Source of the DNA: Ceratodon purpureus
Lineage: Eukaryota > Streptophyta > Bryopsida > Pseudoditrichales > Ditrichaceae
Length of the DNA stretch: 64,000 nucleotides
Assembly: GCA_014871385.1 (NCBI GenBank)
Contig: CM026425.1
Span: 18,618,637-18,682,636 of the forward strand
Direction of reading: 5' to 3'
Both the position numbers and the translations under genes were made by a program. Under the pieces are notes generated by a model. That model was not told the origin of the DNA. It did no database searches and saw nothing but the letters and a program-made list of their open reading frames with translations. Positions 24,225-36,361 of this stretch are shown here, one piece after another; the stretch's first letter is position 1; every line of letters begins with the position of its first letter.

Positions 24225-27200
24225 ATGAGCACTTCCCACGATATGGTAGACGCGGCCACAGAGGCAGTGAAGAGCGTGATAGACGATATTCCGAGAGGTT
24301 CCTTCATGGACGAGGATATGGGTAGTTCGCAACCTCCCATCCGTAATGGCAGGGCCCCTCCAAAAGTAAACTTTATGGGCTCCTTGCTCGAAGGAGATGA
24401 TGAAGTGGGCAAGGCGGGGTTCTCGAGCGAGCAGCAGGAGGAGGGCTCGCGTGAGCAGCAGGAGGACGGCTCGCGTGAGCAGCAGGAGGATGGCTCGCGT
24501 GAGCAGCCGGAGGAGGACTGGTTTCAGCAAGAACCCAGCAAGGACAAGGACAGCAAGGAGGATGACGATCAGACCGAGGATCAGACCCAAGTTGGTGATG
24601 GCGAAGCCGGCGCTGATACTCTATTGAGCCTTGGTGGGCAGGTGGAAGAGATTGAACCTCCTCGAAAGCCTGTGAATGTTCGGCAAGCATTCCGTCAATT
24701 CAGGGAGGAGTTGAAACCGGACCCATACGCTGCATTACTCAAAATGCGCCGCAGACCTCACCAATATTCAATGATCAAGATTCCCTTATGCCGGTTAATC
24801 CCATGTGATTTCGTGCGTCCAGCAATGCAGAGTGATGTACAGAAGTTGCAAGCTGAGTTCTTCAACGGCATAAGACCCGGGTCTGGGGCATTTTATGTTG
24901 CAGATACATCGCACATGGGGGACGTCGCAAGTGTCACCGAGGAGATGAAGTCAGGATGGTGTAACGCTTGGAAGGTGTTGAACGCTGCGTTCGAGGATGA
25001 GATCAGGCAGCACAGGGAGACAAAAGATCTTACAGGAAAGATGTTTTATGTCTTCGATGGTAACCACCGCACAAGGGCATGGCGGGAGTTCATCGAAGTG
25101 GAATACCCAGATGATCTTGAATGGGTTAAAGCAAACGGAAGGCCGGACTGTATTCTGCTCGATGTGAAGGGAAGCCGTGAAGCTCTAGTGACAGCAATGC
25201 ATGCCATCAACAAGTGAGTCTTAAACTGTGCCAGAGTATTAATTTCTCTCCGGATGTTGATATTGGATATAATGTCATAGAAATTTAGAATCTTTGATAT
25301 TAAAAAAGTGTGTGTTGTATTTGACACAGGGCCAATGAGGATGCTTACGTCAAAGAAAGGCTGCCGCACACTCTACACAAGATTCAGACGTACGGGCAAA
25401 TGTCTGTGGAGGAGCTGGAAAGGAGTGGAATTCTAACGCCGGATCTTCTGGCGCGCACGAAGAGTTCAACTAAGAAGTCGTGGCACTCGATGCCTCAAGA
25501 AGTATTTGTGACGTTTTTACACAGCGTAAGTGTTATAAGAAATCAGTGCTGTCAATTCGTAATTGGATGATTCAAGTCCCGAGATGTTAATGGCACGTGG
25601 ACTGAAACAGGCAACATTGGCCCAAGTCGCAGAGGAGGCTTCTCAAATTTGGATCAACGAGCACCCTGGTGATGATTCAGGGCACGAGATGAGGGCAGCT
25701 GTGGACAAGGCCGTGAAGGAAGCCAAGGATAGGCTGCAAACAAAGTTCAACAGAGAGCAAGCCGTTGCAAATCCAGTCCATGGCAAGGGATTTCAAAACG
25801 AGGTAAATACTTTGGAGTTGATCAATTGGGTTATTCTTTGAATATAGGACGCTAAAATTCGAGGTGATGAGTGGAAATGAATCGTAAAAATGGTCTGTCA
25901 GATTATTCTTTAAATCTTTGGACGTTCGGATTCCGAGGGGATGTGCCCATTAAGCTCGTAGAAATGATCTGTCGGATTTTTATGCGAGATTTTGGATGTA
26001 TAATTTCCAAGGGGATGTGCCCTTTAATTTCGTAAAAATAATTTGTCGGATTTTTATGCGAGATTTTGGATGTATAATTTCCAAGGGGATGTGCCCATTA
26101 AGTTCGTAGAAATGAACTGTCGGATTTTTATGAGAAATTTTGGATGTTAAATTTCCGAGGGGATGTGCCCATTAAGTTCGTAGAAATGATCTGTCGGATT
26201 TTTATGCGAGATTTTGGATGTATAATTTCCAAGGGGATGTGCTCATTAAGTTCGTAGAAATGAACTGTCGGATTTTTATGAGAAATTTTGGATGTTAAAT
26301 TTCCGAGGGGATGTGCCCATTAAGTTCGTAGAAACGATCTGTCGGATTTTTATGCGAGATTTTGGATGTATAATTTCCAAGGGGATGTGCCCATTAAGTT
26401 CGTAGAAATGAACTGTCGGATTTTTATGAGAAATTTTGGATGTTAAATTTCCGAGGGGATGTGCCCATTAAGTTCGTAGAAACGATCTGTCGGATTTTTA
26501 TGCGAGATTTTGGATGTATAATTTCCAAGGGGATGTGCCCATTAAGTTTGTAGAAATGAACTGTCGGATTTTTATGAGAAATTTTGCATGTTAAATTTCC
26601 GAGGGGACGTGCCCATTAAGTTCGTAGAAACGATCTGTCGGATTTTTATGCGAGATTTTGGATGTATAATTTCCAAGGGCATGTGCCCATTAAGTTCGTA
26701 GAAATGAACTGTCGGATTTTTATGAGAAATTTTGGATGTTAAATTTCCGAGGGGATGTGCCCATTGAGCTCGCAGAAATGATCTGTCGGATTTTTATGAG
26801 AAATTTCGGACGTTCATATTCCGAGGGGATGTGCCCATGAAGTTCGTAGAAATGATCTGTCGGATTTATATGAGAAATTTTGGATGTTCAATTTCCGAGG
26901 GGATGTGCCCATTGAGCTCCTTAAAAATGATCTGTCGGATTTTTATGAGAAATTTTGGATGTTCAATTTCCGAGGGGATGTGCCCATTGAGCTCGCGAAA
27001 AAGATCTGTCGGATTTTTATGAGAAATTTTGGACGTTCAAATTCCGAGGGGATGTGCCCATTAAGTTTGTAGAAATGATCTGTCGGATTTTTATGAGAAA
27101 TCTTGGATGTTCAATTTCCGAGGGGATGTGCCCATTGAGCTCGCGAAAATGATCTGTCGGATTTTTATGAGAAATTTCGGACGTTCAAATTCCGAGGGGA

Positions 27201-30200
27201 TGTGCCCAATGAGCTCGCGGAAATTTTCTAAAAAATCCGACAGATCGATTTATAACACTCATGGTAGCAAGGTACCACAGAGATTTTACATACATTTTGA
27301 TGATTTGGATCAATTATTTGCACTATGATGTGTTTTATTAATAATTTAAAGGAAAATGTGCCTCAAAATGCGAAAAATACCTAAGTACCCTGGAATGTTT
27401 GAGTCGAGAAATCATCTTTAGAATCCGACAGATGGTTTTTCTGTGTTCATTTACCTAGGTACTCTGGGAAACTAGTCGCAAGAAATTATCTCTGAAATCC
27501 GACAGATGATTTTCGAGTGTCAATCATCTCAAGGTACCTTGTCAAGTTGGTGATAGCAAACAAGTTTAGAAATCCGACAGATGATTTTCGAGTGTCAATC
27601 ATCTCAAGGTACCTTGTCAAGTTAATGATAGCAAACAAGTTTAGAAATCCGACAGATGATTTTCGAGTGTCAATCATCTCAAGGTACCTTGTCAAGTTGG
27701 TGATAGCAAACAAGTTTAGAAATCCGACAGATGATTTTCGAGTGTCAATCATCTCAAGGTACCTTGTCAAGTTGGTGATAGCAAACAAGTTTAGAAATCC
27801 GACAGATGATTTTATTGTTTCCATTTACCTAGGTACTCTGGAATGTTTGTCCGAAGAAATAATCTCTATAATGTGTCAGATGATTTTAATGTGTCGATTA
27901 CCGCAGGGTACTCTGTCAAGTTGGAGAATTTAGATTAGCTCTGAAATCCGACATATGGTTTTGATTGTGTCAAATTACCTTGGTACTGTGGGAAGTAAGA
28001 CAGTAGAAATAATCTCTGAAATTAGACAGTTGAATTCAATGTGGCCAATTCCTCAAGGTACGTCAGGAAATTAGATATCGTAAACAATCTAAAACCTATG
28101 ACAGATGGTTTATTTGTGTCAATCTACCTAGATACCTTGGAAACTTAGAGACATGAAATAATCTCAAAAATCCGACAGACGATATTGATGTGTCGACTTC
28201 CGCAAGGTACCTTGTCAAGTTGGCGATCAAAAATCATCTCTGAAATCCGACAGAGAATTATTTTGTGTTCACCTAGCTAGGTATTGTGGACTATATGACT
28301 CAAGAAATATTATCTGAAATCCAAGACATGATTTTTATGTGTCGAATACCCCAAGGTACCTCGGAAACTTGGCATTGATAAATCATCCGTCTTATCCGAT
28401 AGATGAAATCTATATCGTATTCTTTACATGGTACTGTGTTGCATTCGTATGACAGATCAGCTGTTGGACCCTTAAGCGGTGATCTAACACACTTTCTATG
28501 AAAGAAAATGATGATTTGTCATAGATAGTTAATGCTCTGTTATGAGGAAATTTGGTATTCGATGCAATGATGTCTCTCGGATTCTAATCTTCACTAGTCT
28601 GATTACTTGGGATGCTGTTGATTTTCAGATCAAAAGACATTATGATCGGCACCAAACCAAGGTTGAGATGACCATCGACAAGCTCCAAGCAATTGCAACA
28701 TCTGAGGTGTCGGCCAAAACCAAAGCGAAATGGCTGAGGTGGTGGAACGGGTCGGCGAGTTCAAGGAAAACATTGAAGTTTCCACCATCACCTTGCTCAA
28801 TTGAAGTGCTTAACCCCTGGATTACAAAAGCTGCATTTTGGGCAAACGTAAGTGTAGTTCATCATTTCTAGAACTCTGGGTTGTTACACTGATTCGAGGT
28901 TATAGCCGATGGCGTCCTCTTTAGTTATTTGTGTCTCACTCTTAAGTTGATTCTTTTGTATCAGTTGGAAGACGAAGTCGAGAAAGAGTGCCTCAACTGG
29001 TTGGCAACCAGTTCCGATGCAGAGGAAGACATTAACTCCAAGCGCACTCCTATGGCCGAGTACATCGAGAAGTGGCGTGTGCTTCTATGGGAGAAGGCAT
29101 ACTTGTCGTTCTTCACTGGAGCTAATGTGTATTCGAAGTCGCAACCATTCAATTCCCAACCAGGGACCGACATGGCTTGGAAGCGATGTCTGTATCGGTA
29201 CTTTAAGCGGGAGCTCATCCCAGCTGGTGTAGTTAAGAGTATACCACCTCCGTGGTTCAGCTGGACGGAGACATCGAATTCCGAGTTCATCTTCACAACC
29301 AACCAGCGGAAGATGTTCAATTTGAACCATCTGATTGAGTGCTGCTGGTATATCGAGTGCCCAAAGTCATTTGTAACTGCTGAGGAGAAGGCTATAAGGG
29401 AGATGTTTACCAAGAGGAAAGATGGGGAAGACGACACCCATGATATTTCAGATGAAGCACTTCCTGCTCAGGATGCAGAGCCAGAACAGGATACACAAGT
29501 CGTTTCGACATCCACTGGTGCCGGGGATGCGAGCACAAAGAAACGGAAGAGGGGAGCGAAGTCGGCATCGAAGGAGTCCCACCAGGAACCAGTGAAGAAG
29601 AAGAGCAGGGGGAAGAAGTCGGACCCAGCGACTGTTGAGCCGAATGGTGCGGAGAATGGGACATTCTCTCCAAGGATTGGACATGCTGAGAAGCCAGACG
29701 TCAGCGCACCTCAAGCAAGATGCCCTGTTCATGAGTTGATTCTGAATGAATCAATAACTGAGTGGCAGAAGGCAAATCCTAGAATGAGGTTGAAAAGCAT
29801 GCCAAAGGCTTTCAACGACATGGTCCAGTGGATTCGGAGCGTCACCCCTCAACGGGTCCGGATGAAGGACGGGAAGAGTGTTCGGGGGGGTGGATTGGCA
29901 GATCTCATTATCATTGATATTCCGGAGGGTCTACCGGTCCCTGGTATATCCGATGAGGACGAGATTCCAGATTGGAACAGCAGAGGCGACAATTACCTTG
30001 CAGCCGTCTTTGGCTTTGTTAAACTCGTTCTCCAAGACCAGGGGTGTGTGATCATTATCCATCCGGATGACAATGGCGAAATTGAGGACGAGATTCGTGA
30101 TTTTCATGAAGTGGTTGAATTGAAGTCTGAGAGGTCGTGGACAGGCATCAATAGATTGCTTCTTCGCTCCGCAAAAATAAGCGGCATGACAACATGCTTC

Positions 30201-31126
30201 TTTAAGGTGCAACTTCTTACATTATCCTCGAATAACAGCTTTGACTTCAGACCGACACCCGAGGATTACAAGAAAAAGAGCATCGACATCGTTGACCGTG
30301 ATGTCATCCTAAATTGGGTTACGCTGGAGCAACAGACGATGCGCAAGGAGGTGCCATGGCGAGGAGCGAGGGAGAAAGACGTGCTGTTCATCGAGAGCTT
30401 AATCAGAGCCACCACCGACCCTGGTGACGTCGTCGTCGATATCGGCGCCGGAACGGGTAAGTCTCGTCGTTTTTGCACATGCGAGGTAACTTTGAACAAG
30501 GCCTTTTTTTTGAAATTTGAAACTACTAAAATCTAACAGAGAGGCACTCAATTGTATCAGGTGCATCAATCAAAGCATGCCGGCAGTCAGGACGGAACAT
30601 AGTTGCGCTTGAGGATGACCCTGAGCTGTATACGGAAGCCCTAAAGAAGTTGGCTCTGCCGCCACTGCCTCTTCCGAAGGCGGATTCATCTCATGTACCG
30701 ATCAAGCCGATGATCGAAAAAGAAGTTCTGGCCACCCCTAAGCCGGTGAATAAATTCATCGCCATGATGACTGAGGAAAGCGACGACGAGTAAGTGAGTA
30801 TTTCAATGAACATTTTCTAAATGTGACATTTTGAAATGACATGGTTTTTTGTTAAATATGAATCTGTTTTTTGATACGGTTGTGGTTGCAGACTGCTGAG
30901 TCCGCGATCTGGTGGGATAATTAACGAGTGCATCAAGAAGATAGCTCTATCACCTGATTTGCTACATCTTCCAGAGTATGCCGAGCTAGGGGCTCAATTT
31001 CAAGCTAATGTGGAGTCTCCAACATTGAAGAAATTTACGCGTAGAAAATACGATGGTCGAGTCCTAAGCTTTGTGGATGTTGAAGCTGTAGTTGAATCTC
31101 ATAGCCTTCTTCTTGATCCAGAGTGA
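24225..31126 (+). CDS. ParB-like / DNA methyltransferase-like fusion protein (inner element)
   Basis: Seven exons: 24225-25213, 25330-25525, 25584-25802, 28629-28847, 28965-30456, 30561-30789, 30892-31126. All phases match, giving 1192 aa. Residues 66-95 are acidic repeats (REQQEDGS). Residues 183-315 resemble a ParB/sulfiredoxin domain: IPLCRLIP, then DGNHRTRAW at 278-286, like the ParB G-x-RR-x-RA box. Residues 733-759 form a KKRKRG...KKKSRGKK nuclear signal. Residues 850-1055 resemble beta-class N6A/N4C methyltransferases (PF01555 type): motif IV-like DIPEG (859-863) precedes EKDVLFIESLIRATTDPGD and SAM motif I VVDIGAGTGASIKAC, then RNIVALEDDPELY. Motif IV lacks the usual PP-aromatic, so activity is uncertain. 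Intron 3 is 2.8 kb and is filled with palindrome half-site arrays. Confidence 0.82.
25850..27235. repeat. About 18 copies of a 74-bp repeat carrying the half-site CTGTCGGAT
   Basis: The unit runs GATCTGTCGGATTTTTATGA, then GAAATTTTGGATGTT, then TTCCGAGGGGATGTGCCCAT. Two subtypes alternate in the middle (GCGAGATTTTGGATGTATAA and GAGAAATTTTGGATGTTAAA), so a two-unit block was amplified. The array lies entirely within intron 3 of the ParB-methyltransferase gene. Confidence 0.93.
27380..28420. repeat. 75-bp repeats carrying the opposite half-site ATCCGACAG
   Basis: Four near-identical 75-bp units (about 27497-27810) are flanked by diverged copies to about 28400. Each starts AATCCGACAGATGATTTT and includes GGTACCTTGTCAAGTT. 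The half-site is the reverse complement of that in the left array, so the two arrays face each other across about 27235-27400. Confidence 0.9.
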
Positions 31127-31870
31127 CCGCAGTATTACATGTTCATGAATTTTAATTTTCCAGTAATTCTCTGTGTATACAGTTTTTAATTCAACAATAC
31201 GGCCTATATACGTGGTTTGCATAGTAGTTACTTATTTGAATGAACTCTTCTTCATTACACCGTTTTCATTCTTTCTAAATTCATGGTATAAATGAAATAG
31301 CCGACTCAATCTTATTCGCTATAATGCTTATTTGCTGTTTTGGTATTTTTATTCTGTTTAGTATCTTCTATTATTCTGATAATCTGTTTCTACTATCTTC
31401 CATATTAAGTTAACTCTCTCTTGTATTCTCAATCAAATGTATAATTATTCAAGAATTCATTAACTTATTTCATGTTTATGCCTGAATTTCACAAATTTAT
31501 TTTTGAAAATACTTTCATTAAATGTTTTATAATCTTTTACAAATTTAATTTTCAATTAATATTCTATTAATAAAATGTGCACAGTTCTTTTACATTCAAT
31601 ATCAATCCCAGAGAAGGATTCCAAATGTCCATCGTCTATATTGACAGGGAGTCTTTTTGAACTTAAAGACCAAGACCTATATCCGCGCGTCATCTACCAC
31701 CGACCCCGGTGGTTTTCATGGAGCTCACAAACCTTGTGACAAATCCGACAGTTGGTTTCGGCTTGCGTTCTATGCCACCGGGGGTGTCATACCCGGGATG
31801 CTGAAACCCGGTAATAACGACCCGCAGCTTCCAAATACCAACCCCGGCGGCAATCTGCAAAGCCTAAACA
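31127..31870. other. AT-rich 3' flank of the ParB-methyltransferase gene
   Basis: AT-rich sequence with no coding signal to about 31660, then more GC-rich sequence leading into a promoter-like block. Confidence 0.6.
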
Positions 31871-31874
31871 TGGC

Positions 31875-32078
31875 TGTCGGATCCGACAATGGAAATCTAG
31901 CCTCGTCGAAATCCGCCGGCCTCTACGACCTTGTGCATACCCCATACTTTGGCGCCTAGTCAACCCTTCTTATTATCTTCTGACCTAGCCGCCGCGGCCC
32001 TCGTATCCTGAAGTTTTACTATAAATACCTTTCATTTTTCATAGTTTGTCACCTTCTGCTTAATCCATTTTGGTGAGT
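31875..32078 (+). promoter_or_regulatory. Palindrome, TATA box and leader splice donor of accessory module 1
   Basis: TGTCGGATCCGACA lies at 31875-31888. TATAAATA at 32020-32027 follows a GACCTAGCCGCC block shared with the second module (38953-38964). A GGTGAGTTT donor at 32072-32080 follows about 50 bp downstream of the TATA box, suggesting a short non-coding first exon. Transcription into the 96-bp array is inferred. Confidence 0.6.
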
Positions 32079-32149
32079 TTCATCCTCTATTTTTTTTGTT
32101 GTTCACTTTGATTGCCTTTCTGCTATTTTCGTCTCTCTCATTTCCGTTG

Positions 32150-33275
32150 CATATGTGAATTTGCTAGTGTCTGTGCTATCTTACTCTGGCTATGGAGGTG
32201 GGGGGCCGAGGCTCGAGAGGGCCGATGAAGCCTCTCCCGGCCCCTCATTTGTAAGTGTGCTTGTGTTTATGCTTCGTTACTGTAGCTATGGAGGTGGGGG
32301 GCCGAGGCTCGAGAGGGCCGATGAAGCCTCTTCCGGCCCCTCATTTGTATGTGTGCTTGTGTTTATGCTTCGTTACTGTGGCTATGGAGGTGGCGGGCCG
32401 AGGCTCGAGAGGGCCAATGAAGCCTCTCCCGGCCCCTCATTTGTAAGTGTGCTTGTGTTTATGCTTCGTTACTGTAGCTATGGAGGTGGGGGGCCGAGGC
32501 TCGAGAGGGCCGATGAAGCCTCTTCCGGCCCCTCATTTGTATGTGTGCTTGTGTTTATGCTTCGTTACTGTGGCTATGGAGGTGGCGGGCCGAGGCTCGA
32601 GAGGGCCAATGAAGCCTCTCCCGGCCCCTCATTTGTGTGTGTGCTTGTGTTTGTGCTTCGTTACTGTGGCTATGGAGGTAGGGGGCCGAGGCCCGAGAGG
32701 GCCGATGAAGCCTCTCCCGGCCTCGCATATGTGATTTTGCTAGTGTCTGTGCTATCTTACTGTGGCTATGGAGGTGGGGGGCCGAGGCTCGAGAGGGCCG
32801 ATGAAGCCTCTTCCGGCCCCTCATTTGTATGTGTGCTTGTGTTTATGCTTCGTTACTGTGGCTATGGAGGTGGCGGGCCGAGGCTCGAGAGGGCCAATGA
32901 AGCCTCTCCCGGCCCCTCATTTGTGTGTGTGCTTGTGTTTATGCTTCGTTACTGTGGCTATGGAGGTGGCGGGCCGAGGCTCGAGAGGGCCAATGAAGCC
33001 TCTCCCGGCCCCTCATTTGTGTGTGTGCTTGTGTTTATGCTTCGTTACTGTGGCTATGGAGGTGGCGGGCCGAGGCTCGAGAGGGCCAATGAAGCCTCTC
33101 CCGGCCCCTCATTTGTGTGTGTGCTTGTGTTTATGCTTCGTTACTGTGGCTATGGGGGTGGCGGGCCGAGGCTCGAGAGGGCCGATGAAGCCTCCCCCGG
33201 CTTGGAATTAGTGTATTTTCTTGTGTGTGTGCTTCCTTACTGTGGCTATGGAGGTGGGGGGCCGAGGCGGTTTCT
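32150..33275. repeat. 96-bp tandem array, about 12 units (module 1)
   Basis: Each unit carries GGGCCGAGGCTCGAGAGGGC, then GAAGCCTCTCCCGGCCCC, then a GTGTGCTTGTGTTTATGCTT linker. The GC-rich parts can fold back on each other. 96 is a multiple of 3, and several frames on both strands stay open, so openness is not evidence of coding. Alternatively one frame (32155-33405) runs in phase into the CTD-like gene start. Confidence 0.92.
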
Positions 33276-33351
33276 TCGCAGGTTGAAGAATGCTATAAAA
33301 TCTAATACGCAATTCATTGGTTTTTTCATTAGGAGTTCTCTAAAGCAAATA

Positions 33352-33996
33352 ATGGGGAGCAGTGATCAAGTACCGCCACCAGCTGAGACCGAGGTACTAG
33401 ATTAATAGTACACTAAACCTAAGATATCTCTGATTCACATACATGACTCCTGCCTCGTAATGTTTTGCTCACCTCTCATCTGAAAGAGAAATCTAACCTT
33501 CTAATTATTTCTGCTATTCTAGGTGTATACCGATGCATCTGAGAGGTCTATCTCCAACCCCATTCCAGTGATCAATGTTTCCGATCTCTCGGATTCATAT
33601 GATCATCAATTCTGTACCTGTGCTGGAGCAAGCCCTATGAGTCTTGGTGGTGGGCCGTTCGAAGTCCATTCTCCACAGTATATGCCTACCTCTCCAGTTT
33701 ACATGCCTACATCTCCAGTGTATGAGCCTACCTCTCCAGTTTACATGCCTACATCCCCAGTGTATGAGCCTACCTCTCCAAGCGCCTTGCCCACTTCTCC
33801 TGCACCGGATTCACCGCCAATGTCTCCTCCCTCTCCTTCATCGCCTATTCGAGTGAGGAGGCAAGCCCATGTGGTCTTTGCCCTTCCGGCAATACCGCCT
33901 TGCCCTGTTCCAAAAACCAGGCGATATTGGAGGAGGCGCCGCAACTGGAATTGTAGACAGGCTCGGGAGTATTATAGTCATGCATCACGTAGATAG
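33352..33996 (+). CDS. Small protein with RNA polymerase II CTD-like heptads
   Basis: Two exons, 33352-33393 and 33523-33996 (GAG|GTACTA donor, TTCTAG acceptor), give 171 aa in phase. Residues 67-101 are five consecutive heptads: [36 protein letters not shown] degenerate sixth (ALPTSPA) and SP-rich sequence follow. These match the Pol II CTD consensus YSPTSPS at Y1, P3, T4, S5 and P6; position 2 is Met or Glu instead of Ser. The C-terminus is strongly basic ([12 protein letters not shown]). No polymerase domain is present. A role as a decoy or recruiter for CTD-binding factors is inference only. The short first exon is the least certain part; the heptads are directly visible. Confidence 0.7.
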
Positions 33997-34017
33997 TACC
34001 TGTGTATCTAAAATAGA

Positions 34018-34240
34018 TTGGATGATTATCTAGCTAAGGAATAAATAATTTGAGAAACATAAAGCAACCACATATATATCCTATAGAATAGTATACAGTA
34101 CATGGAGATACAGTACATGAAACAAATAGAATACAGTACTTATAACAACCTTGTCAAAGTTAGTATCTACCTTGCTTGATATACATTCTCATATGAACAC
34201 ACTATTAGTAATAGATTGTATATATGAATATGCTTGTTAT
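34018..34240. repeat. Dispersed duplicate (copy 1), 3' flank of the CTD-like gene
   Basis: About 200 bp matches 37958-38150, including the shared phrase CTACCTTGCTTGATATACAT. It shows that the inner accessory region grew by module duplication. Confidence 0.8.
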
Positions 34241-35329
34241 TTTATCGGATTATCATTCACTAGAAATAGATTAAATTTAACTAACCTACAGAATTTATGA
34301 AAATTGGTATATAAAATAAACAGCCTAGACCTTCAATAGTCCAAGGACCATTATCTATTCAACATTTAATTGTGACCCAAAGTTCAAATGTCACCCATCT
34401 TTAAAACTTATCCTCGAATTTATCTGTAATCCTATTTTTTAATTGTTTCTTTACTAGTTGCTGTATTCAGTTCTGATTGTCATTTAGAGGTGGTGTCTAA
34501 ATCAATAGAGATTTCTATATGAAATTAGAAATGTAATCAAATAAAATATCGTATACTAATAGCATGATCTTATCATGCTGGGTTGTTATGTAACAGATGA
34601 AAGTCATTAAAACATATTTAGATCATAGCAATGGAAACAATAGTTGAAACTTTATCTCTAAACAAAGGTGATCTTCATATTATTTGCTATATTTCCATTT
34701 AACATTCATCCAAACACGATAGTGTCAATATCAATTTTCTCGAGTTCTGACTTATTTAATATTCTAATCCTGTAATCTCAGCTTTTCAGTGACATCCCCA
34801 TACTTTAAATGCACTCGATACAATCCCCTTGGAACCTCCCTAAAGCTCTCCTTGCAGCAGCGTTCTTGGCCTCGGGGATTCTTCGTTTTGTGGAAAACCA
34901 TCTGTCGGATCCGACAGATGGATTTCACTTCCAACAAAAACCGACGACCTCCATTCCACGCTCGGTTTTCGCGCCCGGTTATGGCGCCCGGTTATGGAAC
35001 CCGGGTATGGTGCCCGGTTATGGCTCTCGGGTATGGCGCTCGGAAAGGGCGCTCGTTTCAACTTAGCTTTTAAATAATTCAGCGTGGCACAGATCCAACA
35101 GATTCTTTGACCGCAACGGTTTTTGGCATCGTTGAATTAAATAACTATTGTGCTCAACCGTTCTCTATATTGAAAGGGTATATCTCTTACTGATAAGGCA
35201 TCATGAGTGATATGGAAGGATGGGCAAAATGCACAACCCTTTTTGTCAACATTTGAAAAAAAAAAAAGTTCTGTCCTCGTTATTTTAAATTTCCTAATCT
35301 TCGATTAGAATTCACGTTTACTTAATAGC
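34241..35329. promoter_or_regulatory. AT-rich spacer, then perfect palindrome and short GC repeats upstream of the S1-like gene
   Basis: CATCTGTCGGATCCGACAGATG (core 34903-34916) is an uninterrupted 22-bp palindrome. It is followed at about 34968-35045 by five copies of a 14-bp unit, GCCCGGTTATGG-like. The rest is AT-rich. Confidence 0.6.
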
Positions 35330-36361
35330 ATGGCAGATCATAGACTCAAATGCGTTTTTTCACTATTCTTTGTCTTAATTCTGACAACTTTCCTACGAGT
35401 ACAATCATTTGATGAAGAAATTATACAGAATGTATTGTCACCAGTTGAAATTACAAATAATATGCACAAGAAGGTATGGCTAGATTGCTTCGAAAAGATA
35501 TATGATCATGGTGTGCCAATAAAGCAAAACGTTGTGTTTGATCAAATTAAAGCTTATGCATCTGTCGAAGTTGGCCGCGGTCTTCTCGATTTTGAAGATA
35601 ATTTGTTTTGTGATTTTGAATACGAAATCCGCGAATGGAATTGTGCCATAAAATATGAGATAGATTACATGTGCATCTGGGAGCATCCACATGCTCGTCT
35701 TATGCGGCACAAAGATGCAAATTTCAACAATGACAATTGTCCAATCTGTGAACAAGGTCCCAGCCCTGATACATATTTGTGTCGATGGAATATTGAACGA
35801 GATGGTTTGTATGTTTCTTAGTTCCATCCTTTTAGCGGGAGACATCAGTACAAGCTATTTCAACATTGGAAGGAGGACGAGGACCACCACAAATTCCTCG
35901 CAGAGTACAGGATCTCTATTTTTAATGATTTGGATGATGAATTAATGCTTACATTTGGAGTTGTGGATGGCACAAGGAACACTGTGAAAATTCCTGGACG
36001 CCTTCGAGCACACATATCTGAACAATTTTTTCAAATATCCTTAAATCGACGCACTGATGAGCACTTACTAGGTTCGACTTGGATATGTAATTTTAAAGAC
36101 CTTGGGAGTATGGCTTATCGTAGAGATATTAAAATATGGACACCTCCTCTGCAAAACCACGTTTCAGTTCCTATCGAATGTATAGATTGCGCATGGAAAG
36201 CAGATAATGAAGGCATTTGGCTGGATCGGGTTGGATGTGGACAGACCGGATCAATTTGGGAAAAACGATTTGACTGGGTTCCAATACGAAAGCGGACAAG
36301 AGAACCTGGCAATGAAGATCAACCACCAAAGCGTCCAAAACTGGAGCACTTGGAACTTTAA
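35330..36361 (+). pseudogene. Secreted two-domain S1/SPH-like protein with an in-frame stop
   Basis: Two frames, 35330-35821 and about 35822-36361, are in the same phase and separated only by a TAG at 35819-35821. The first starts with a clear signal peptide (CVFSLFFVLILTTFLRVQS). Each half ends in a C-x-W-x4-DG/EG-(L/I)-(Y/W)-hydrophobic pattern (CRWNIERDGLYV, CAWKADNEGIWL) and begins with an I-x-N-x(L/M) pattern. This resembles plant self-incompatibility S1-like (SPH) domains, though similarity is modest. The stop cuts the predicted 343-residue product after residue 163. It could be a recent pseudogene, a short functional protein or a read-through product. The tail PPKRPKLE looks like a nuclear signal, odd for a secreted protein. 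Confidence 0.5.

Noticed and set aside
26831..27328. Open frames across the 74-bp repeats
   Set aside because: They only reflect the repeat unit, lie inside a well-supported intron and change frame between units.
27486..27933. Overlapping 112- and 138-codon frames on opposite strands
   Set aside because: Both are read-outs of a 75-bp repeat whose length is a multiple of three. No domain is seen.
32155..33405. 416-codon open frame of 32-aa repeats leading into the CTD-like gene
   Set aside because: A 96-bp unit without stops is automatically open, and other frames on both strands are also open. The second array has a frame-breaking 1-bp deletion. A leader intron explains it better, though continuity with the downstream ATG is noted.
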